A stretch of DNA of 64,000 bases from Nautilus pompilius (taxonomy: Eukaryota > Mollusca > Cephalopoda > Nautilida > Nautilidae): positions 1-64,000 of the forward strand of contig JACATO010000055.1 in assembly GCA_018389105.1 (NCBI GenBank), in the 5' to 3' direction. Of this stretch, positions 58,878 through 64,000 are shown piece after piece (positions within the stretch are counted from its first letter, which is position 1; each line of letters starts with the position of its first letter). The notes beneath the pieces are model-generated. The model saw only the letters and a program-made list of their open reading frames with translations, ran no database searches and had not been told where the DNA came from. The translations under genes and the position numbers were made by a program.

Positions 58878-59364
58878 TTTACAACATTAAGTGTTAATGG
58901 TTCATTTCAAATACTTGTACCATTAAAGGAAAGAAGAAGACGAAGAAGAATAAAGATCAAAGTTGGTCAGCGGTAGGCGACTGGGAGACTTCGAGCCGGG
59001 TTACGGCCAAGAACGGAGTCCACTTCGAGTTACTCGGGAGAAGCAAGAATTCAAAGATGGCGGCACTGTCTCTGTCAGATATTGGGGGGGGGGCATATTT
59101 CCTTTTTTTTTTTTTTAAACGTTCGATAAACTGGCTAAAAGATCCCTCGGCCGTCCAGATTTTGTAATATTTTCCCAAATTGAAAAAAAAAAAAGAAGAA
59201 GGGGCAATTATCTCGGCCGCATTTAAGAAACTTTCTCGTTTCTTTTTAACTGTGAATTAGGGGAATGGTCGCGTGTACTTGAAAACGACAGGGTTAATAT
59301 TCGGTCAGCATCATCGACGACAACCATAACGTAATAATAATAATAATAATAAATAATAATAATA

Positions 59365-59396
<32 letters not shown>

Positions 59397-61086
59397 TAAT
59401 ACGTTATAATCGTTATATTCCAGTCTAAGAAAGGGAATCTGTTAATTAACATCCACAAAAAGTGCTATTGTCCACGCCTAGGTAAGATACATTTATTTAT
59501 TCGTTCGTTAACCAGCCGCCGCCGCCGCCAGTAGTAACTGTTATCACTACCCTGATTCCAGCCGCCGCCGCCAGGGTCTGCTGACACGGCGGTGAGATGA
59601 CTTATGCGAACTACACATGAAATCGTAGATGCATCCGTTTATCTTTTAACATATATTTCCAAATTTTTCAGCGCAGTTAAATTTATTTCTGAAAATAAAT
59701 CTACGTTTGTGTAGAGCTGCTCATGATTTATGCAAATGTCTGTCCTCTCCCCAAATACAGATGGAACACGGCCCTGTTTTTGCCAAATTAAGCGCATCCC
59801 GATGTTCTCGCACCCCTTCGCCCTCCCAGTTCTCTGTATACGTCTTGAACCATTACCCAAGAACCGCCAGGTGGTGCGTCAACTGCACACCTCTTCAGGC
59901 GATCTCATTAATCGCTTAGTCTACCTCTGGGCGGCAAATAGTAAACCGTTTCTCTGACTGCAGCCGATCACATCTTCTACACATCACAAATAGCAAACAG
60001 ATCCAAGTTCCTTACGCCTCACTGCTCCCCATTCCGAACGTTATTGGAGAACGTCCACTGTTTCTGAGGTTATTTCCGCAGACTTTCTAATAGTAAATGG
60101 CTGGCTATCTTCTCTTTTGCGGATCAGTTTTATCGCCGGACAAAGACTCTACAGACGAGTAAACTGAAAGTAAAGGATATAAAAAAAATATTTAAAAAAA
60201 AAAGGAGGATTGGAAAAGTCAGTCAATGAGGAAGTGGAAGATAGGGCGCGTACGCAAAACAGTTCTGCGAGGTTGAGTCGCCAGAACGCTACCCTGAAGT
60301 CGCATCCCACATTTCTACTCCGTGCTGATCAGAAATGCCGGATGACGGAGCAGTTCTGTAGCGGATAGTGTAGGCGCTCCTTAATTTGACGCCTAAGTCC
60401 ATTCCTGTGTATTTAATATTTATTACAGAAATCCCACAAATCCACGCGAGATGTTGAAACGAAACGAAGCTGTTCGATTCAAGCGACAGCCTTTAAATGT
60501 TAGTAGCGGAATAAAAAAGGGCAAAATAAGACATCAGTGAATATTATTTCTTACCTTTAAAGGGCAAGTAATTGTCACTTGTTTTATGAACTCCCGTTGC
60601 TTAATAATTATAATATTATTATTAATAATAATTAATAACTAGTCAAACACGCATCCGAGTCGCGGTTTTGAATTTTCTGCCTACCTGGTTCGAGAGGTAC
60701 AGACCGAGTTGTCTCCCATTAGTAGTTTCCGTTCTACATACTTTCTAGTGCAAGCAAGCAAAATTTCCAAATTGAAAGTACAAATTAATTTTTAAAAGCT
60801 CCGAAAATAAATGCGTAACGATGGCATCATTTGCATTTTTCAATGATATGCAGCAACAAATAAAGATACAGATTCAGATTCGTGGAATGTGGTTGCCTTT
60901 ATCGGAGTTTCATTTTCCTTTTATTTATCTTTTAATTGTTTGTTCTCTATGCCTGTCTGCTTACATTTCTTTCCATTTGTCCTTTAAAAACGTAATCGTA
61001 TTAACTTCCAGTATTCTACAGAATATCTGTTTTGACCACAAAGAAGGACCAAGCATGTACAAGATGAAAACGTATCTTAATTAATA
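58878..61086. other. Unassigned with small repeats
   Basis: Contains a perfect YY1-like AAAGATGGCGGC at 59053-59064, (AAT)n at 59332-59400, two GCC runs at 59513-59531 and 59561-59574, and a CTCF-like CCGCCAGGTGGTGC at 59864-59877. Frames near 59639-59957 show no domain. Confidence 0.4.
59332..59400. repeat. (AAT)n array
   Basis: ATA/AAT trinucleotide run with a few dropped bases. Confidence 0.95.
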
Positions 61087-61510
61087 TCAGTTTTCAACAC
61101 GCCAGTGTAGATGAAGACACATTGTTCCAGCGAGAAACAACAGCGTAAACGTCGGCTGAATCATGTGCCAGAACACTCGGTCGTTGCCATCACCTCCGGC
61201 TCGTTTCGTCAAAATACTCGTCCTTTCATGATGTTTTGGGAATCCCTGTCCAGAATCTTTCGAAATATTGCCCAAAGTAGCCTTCCATTCCTCTTGCAAA
61301 TAGTTCTGCAGCTGACTGGCACCAGTTTGGTCCCCCCCATCCTTGACTTTATGATCTGGTTCTTCCCAACAATTTCAATCAGGAGCAGATCCGGAGCTTG
61401 AGTCGCTAGACAAATAACCAGTAAGACAACCCCACACCTTCACGGTTTTACTGCCATGTATAATTCGGGCAATCAGTTTGACCTTTCACAACCATCTTTT
61501 GTTAGTAGAG
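61087..61510 (-). pseudogene. Tc1-like transposase C-terminal remnant
   Basis: Minus-strand translation from about 61470 gives GSKTVKVWGCLTG, matching the HGG.SV.VWG block before the second catalytic Asp. Next, SGSAPD, a stop and NCWEEPDHKVKD align with the SPDLN.IEN.W.ELDR.V block that carries the final Glu. ASQLQNYLQEEWKAT follows, resembling the late helix of Tc1 proteins. The segment between, including the second Asp, is deleted. Several stops and frameshifts occur, and no terminal repeats were resolved. The family appears different from the 9.2/28.4-kb pair. Confidence 0.5.
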
Positions 61511-62350
61511 ATTAGGGATGAAGAATTGCAGCAGTCTCTAGACATTCGAAACAGTAGCCTGTCTTCCCATTCCCTGTTTTGTTTCCCTTTTTTATTTCTT
61601 GGTTCTTGAAGTTCTTGGCATAGCCAGTCGACTTCATTGTGTATTACATTTTTTCTTTCTTTTGCACACTGAAACTTTCTCTATGATTTTCTATTGGGAA
61701 TAACCAGCTTCATAAGAGGCCATAGCAAACAGCCTGCCTACATCTGGAACTCTTCTTTTACCTGTCATTTTCACCTACCGAAGAAAGCAATAGCAGTCAT
61801 TGTGGTGAGGTTCTTAACCTAGCTAATAATTATTAAAATTAATAGTGAAAAAATGTTATCAGTGAATACGACGGTGCCACGACTCCGGTACAAACTGGAA
61901 TCACCAATCAAAGAAATATCATGGCTGAGTCAATGTAAAAACTTTGAAGTGCTAGCAACGTTACAATTAATGGTTTATATAGTTCCCGATACTTGAAGTC
62001 CGGGCAGAGAAAAAAACGGGAGATAAATGTTTTTTCACCAACCTTTCTAATTATTATTTTACTGGTAAAATATAGTTTAATTAACAACAAATAGTTGAAA
62101 ACGCAGTTAACTGTATTTGTATAACGGCCCATAATTCTGGATGCCAAACGTGTGCCATTCTCCAGCATTATTACGTATCTCTCTCTTTCTTTGGAACATT
62201 AGCCGGTATCAACTTCCGGTATTGCAGAGAAAGTTCGTCTTAGCATCTCGACTGATTATAAATAACGATAATTAATACATATAAATAAACATACAAAAAG
62301 AATAAAACAACTTATAGTGCGGATTTAACATTTTTCATTATTATTATTAT
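61511..62350. other. Unassigned sequence
   Basis: AT-rich, with an ETS-like ACTTCCGGT near 62212-62220. No gene recognised. Confidence 0.45.
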
Positions 62351-62475
62351 TCTCCATCTCCTCTCTCTCTCTCTCTCGTTCTCTCTCCATCCCCCTCTCT
62401 CCATCTCTCTCTCCATCTCTCTCTCTCTCTCTCTCCCTCTCTCTCTCGCTCCGCTCTCCTTCTCGCTCCGTCTCT
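62351..62475. repeat. (CT)n microsatellite
   Basis: CT tract with CCATCTC interruptions, the reverse-complement form of the GATGGAGA-interrupted GA tracts elsewhere. Confidence 0.96.
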
Positions 62476-63365
62476 TGTTAGATTCTCGATTTGAGAATGA
62501 TGACTGCGGGAGACGACCCGCGCCTCCCAGCGGACTGCGCCGTAAGAGCGGGACGGTCGCGGGCTGACCGAATTCACAATGGTCTCGTCGCCAAGAGATT
62601 TACAGAAAATTGAATAAATTCTACGTTGAATGCGAGGATAGATTAGATTTGCTACTAGCCCGCAGTAAACGAGTTTGGTCCAATTTGAAACAGAAAACAC
62701 TTCCCTCACGGAGTTTCAGAAAACTGCGAGCTGCAGGGGAGCTTCAGCGGCCGGCTTACGTGGGAAAATTCAAGAAGAAGAAGGAAAAAAAGTGTATTTG
62801 TGTATTCATGCAACGAGCCGGTTTGACATACGGGTCGATTTAGGGTCTGAAGGGGGCTGTGTTGTAACAGATTAAGCTACGATAGGTTTTCATACAAACC
62901 ATTCAAAACAACTAGCGATGTAATCAGAACCTTTTCTAGTGGAGTGTGTGAGAATTTGACATATTTATTTCTTATACACAATTTGTGTCTTTGTTTATTA
63001 GTCAACGGGGTCGGCTGCTATCAAAAAGGGGAACATTCTCAAATATATATTTTTAGATTACTCTATATATATATTTGTTTGAAATATACTTTAAACGATC
63101 AAAATAGGTTAAGAGTGGATTTACAGATTTTAGACAAAGTATACAGGCAGACCGGCAAAGTGTACACACAACTCCAAACAGTTTTTTTTTTGTTTTGTTT
63201 TCTTCTGCTAGGATCGAAGGTTGGTTAGGATGAAGGTCCTCGGTGGTCTCCGGCGTGGGAGACTTGTGCTCAATTCAGCAGCCACTGCGATTCGCTTCAT
63301 TTCAGATAGAAATATGGGGAATACCTGGGGAGAATGGGAAAACCCACGGACGCAGGCTGTCTAAT
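62476..63365. other. Unassigned, short CpG-rich start
   Basis: The first 100 bases are CpG-rich (around 62500-62580). The rest is AT-rich with short frames and no domain. Confidence 0.4.
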
Positions 63366-63374
63366 GAGAGAGAG

Positions 63375-63438
<64 letters not shown>

Positions 63439-63509
63439 GATGGGAGAGAGAGAGAGAGATGGAGATGGGAGAGAGAGAGAGAGATGGAGAGGAGCTAGAG
63501 AGATTGAGA

Positions 63510-63550
<41 letters not shown>

Positions 63551-63651
63551 GAGAGAGAGAGAGAAGAGAGAGCGCGCCTGGAGAGAGAGCTGGAGAGCAT
63601 CTGGTTGAGATAGAGAGAGCTGAGAGATGGTTGAGAGAGAGATAGAGAGAT
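63366..63651. repeat. (GA)n microsatellite, 285 bp
   Basis: GA tract with GATGGAGA, GCGAG and GATTGAGA interruptions. Opposite-strand Ser-Leu and sense Arg-Glu frames are artefacts. Confidence 0.97.
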
Positions 63652-64000
63652 TGGAAAGGTCACAAAGAGAATAATAATAATAATTTTAAAAAGTAAAAAA
63701 AAAACTGATACGATATTTTGTAAGTTTTTGATGAAATCAGTATTTTTGTTTTAAATCACAAAAAAACATTATTTAAAAAACAAACATTTTAACGTCTATT
63801 TTGACTGCGACTCTACGTCTATACGCCGGTCAGAGGTCAGGTTTCCAGGTTGTTGACACACCAGGGGGAAGTAACAAAAACGGCGCTTGTTAGCATAAAT
63901 AGATTTGGGAAGAAAAACTTAACTGTTTTGCTTATGAGTCATTTATTTTATTCTTTAGCCGAATGCATAAACAAAAATAAAATGTTGCGCTTTCTCCTCC
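63652..64000. other. Unassigned AT-rich sequence
   Basis: Short AAT run near 63671-63685 and poly-A. Nothing else recognised before the window ends. Confidence 0.45.

Noticed and set aside
61090..61113. TACACTGGCGTG on the minus strand as a Tc1 terminal repeat
   Set aside because: It points outward relative to the transposase remnant, the wrong orientation for that element's 3' end.

Overview
This window is animal nuclear DNA. It is AT-rich, crowded with microsatellites, and carries decayed eukaryotic transposons: a LINE with an apurinic-type endonuclease, reverse transcriptase and RNase H, hAT, Tc1/mariner and pogo-type elements, and tRNA-derived SINEs. There is no operon structure and no intact long reading frame. 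The very long GA/CT tracts interrupted by GATGGAGA, the low gene density and the transposon mix fit a cephalopod mollusc, possibly an octopus. That is an inference from general features and a close relative cannot be excluded.

I found no host exon that I could assign to a known protein family. The longest open frames lie in GC-rich patches or inside microsatellites, many have no ATG, and none shows a recognisable domain. The window is best read as a large intergenic or intronic block.

Layout. 1-3.5 kb: an 85-bp-class minisatellite and a SINE. 3.5-8.1 kb: a frameshifted I/Jockey-type LINE, then a hAT (ZBED/GTF2IRD2-like) transposase relic on the minus strand. 9.2-10.25 kb: a Tc1-like relic. 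11.2-12.1 kb: a 114-bp MITE and inverted CT/GA tracts. 12.6-14.7 kb: a CpG-rich island with a CTCF-like site, homeodomain-type motifs and an ETS/CRE plus CCAAT cluster. 16.3-17.65 kb: a second SINE and a Tc1-like relic. 19.15-19.5 kb: a 30-bp minisatellite. 22.8-31 kb: long GA tracts and another copy of the 9.2-kb Tc1 family. 31.9-46 kb: mostly unassigned DNA with CpG-rich patches, inverted GT/CA tracts, two LINE scraps and trinucleotide arrays. 47.0-51.4 kb: a repeat hub with two near-identical pogo/Tigger-like MITEs, a 44-bp minisatellite of about 28 units and a hAT MITE. 51.4-64 kb: mostly unassigned, with a strong CpG-rich candidate promoter at 57.6-58.3 kb, a Tc1-like scrap at 61.1-61.5 kb and more GA/CT tracts.

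No functional gene set can be described. The autonomous elements all show frameshifts, stops, truncation or loss of catalytic residues, so they are fossils. The most informative features are the twin MITEs, which keep an apparent promoter and intron, the polar 44-bp array beside one of them, and several promoter-like motif clusters in otherwise empty DNA.
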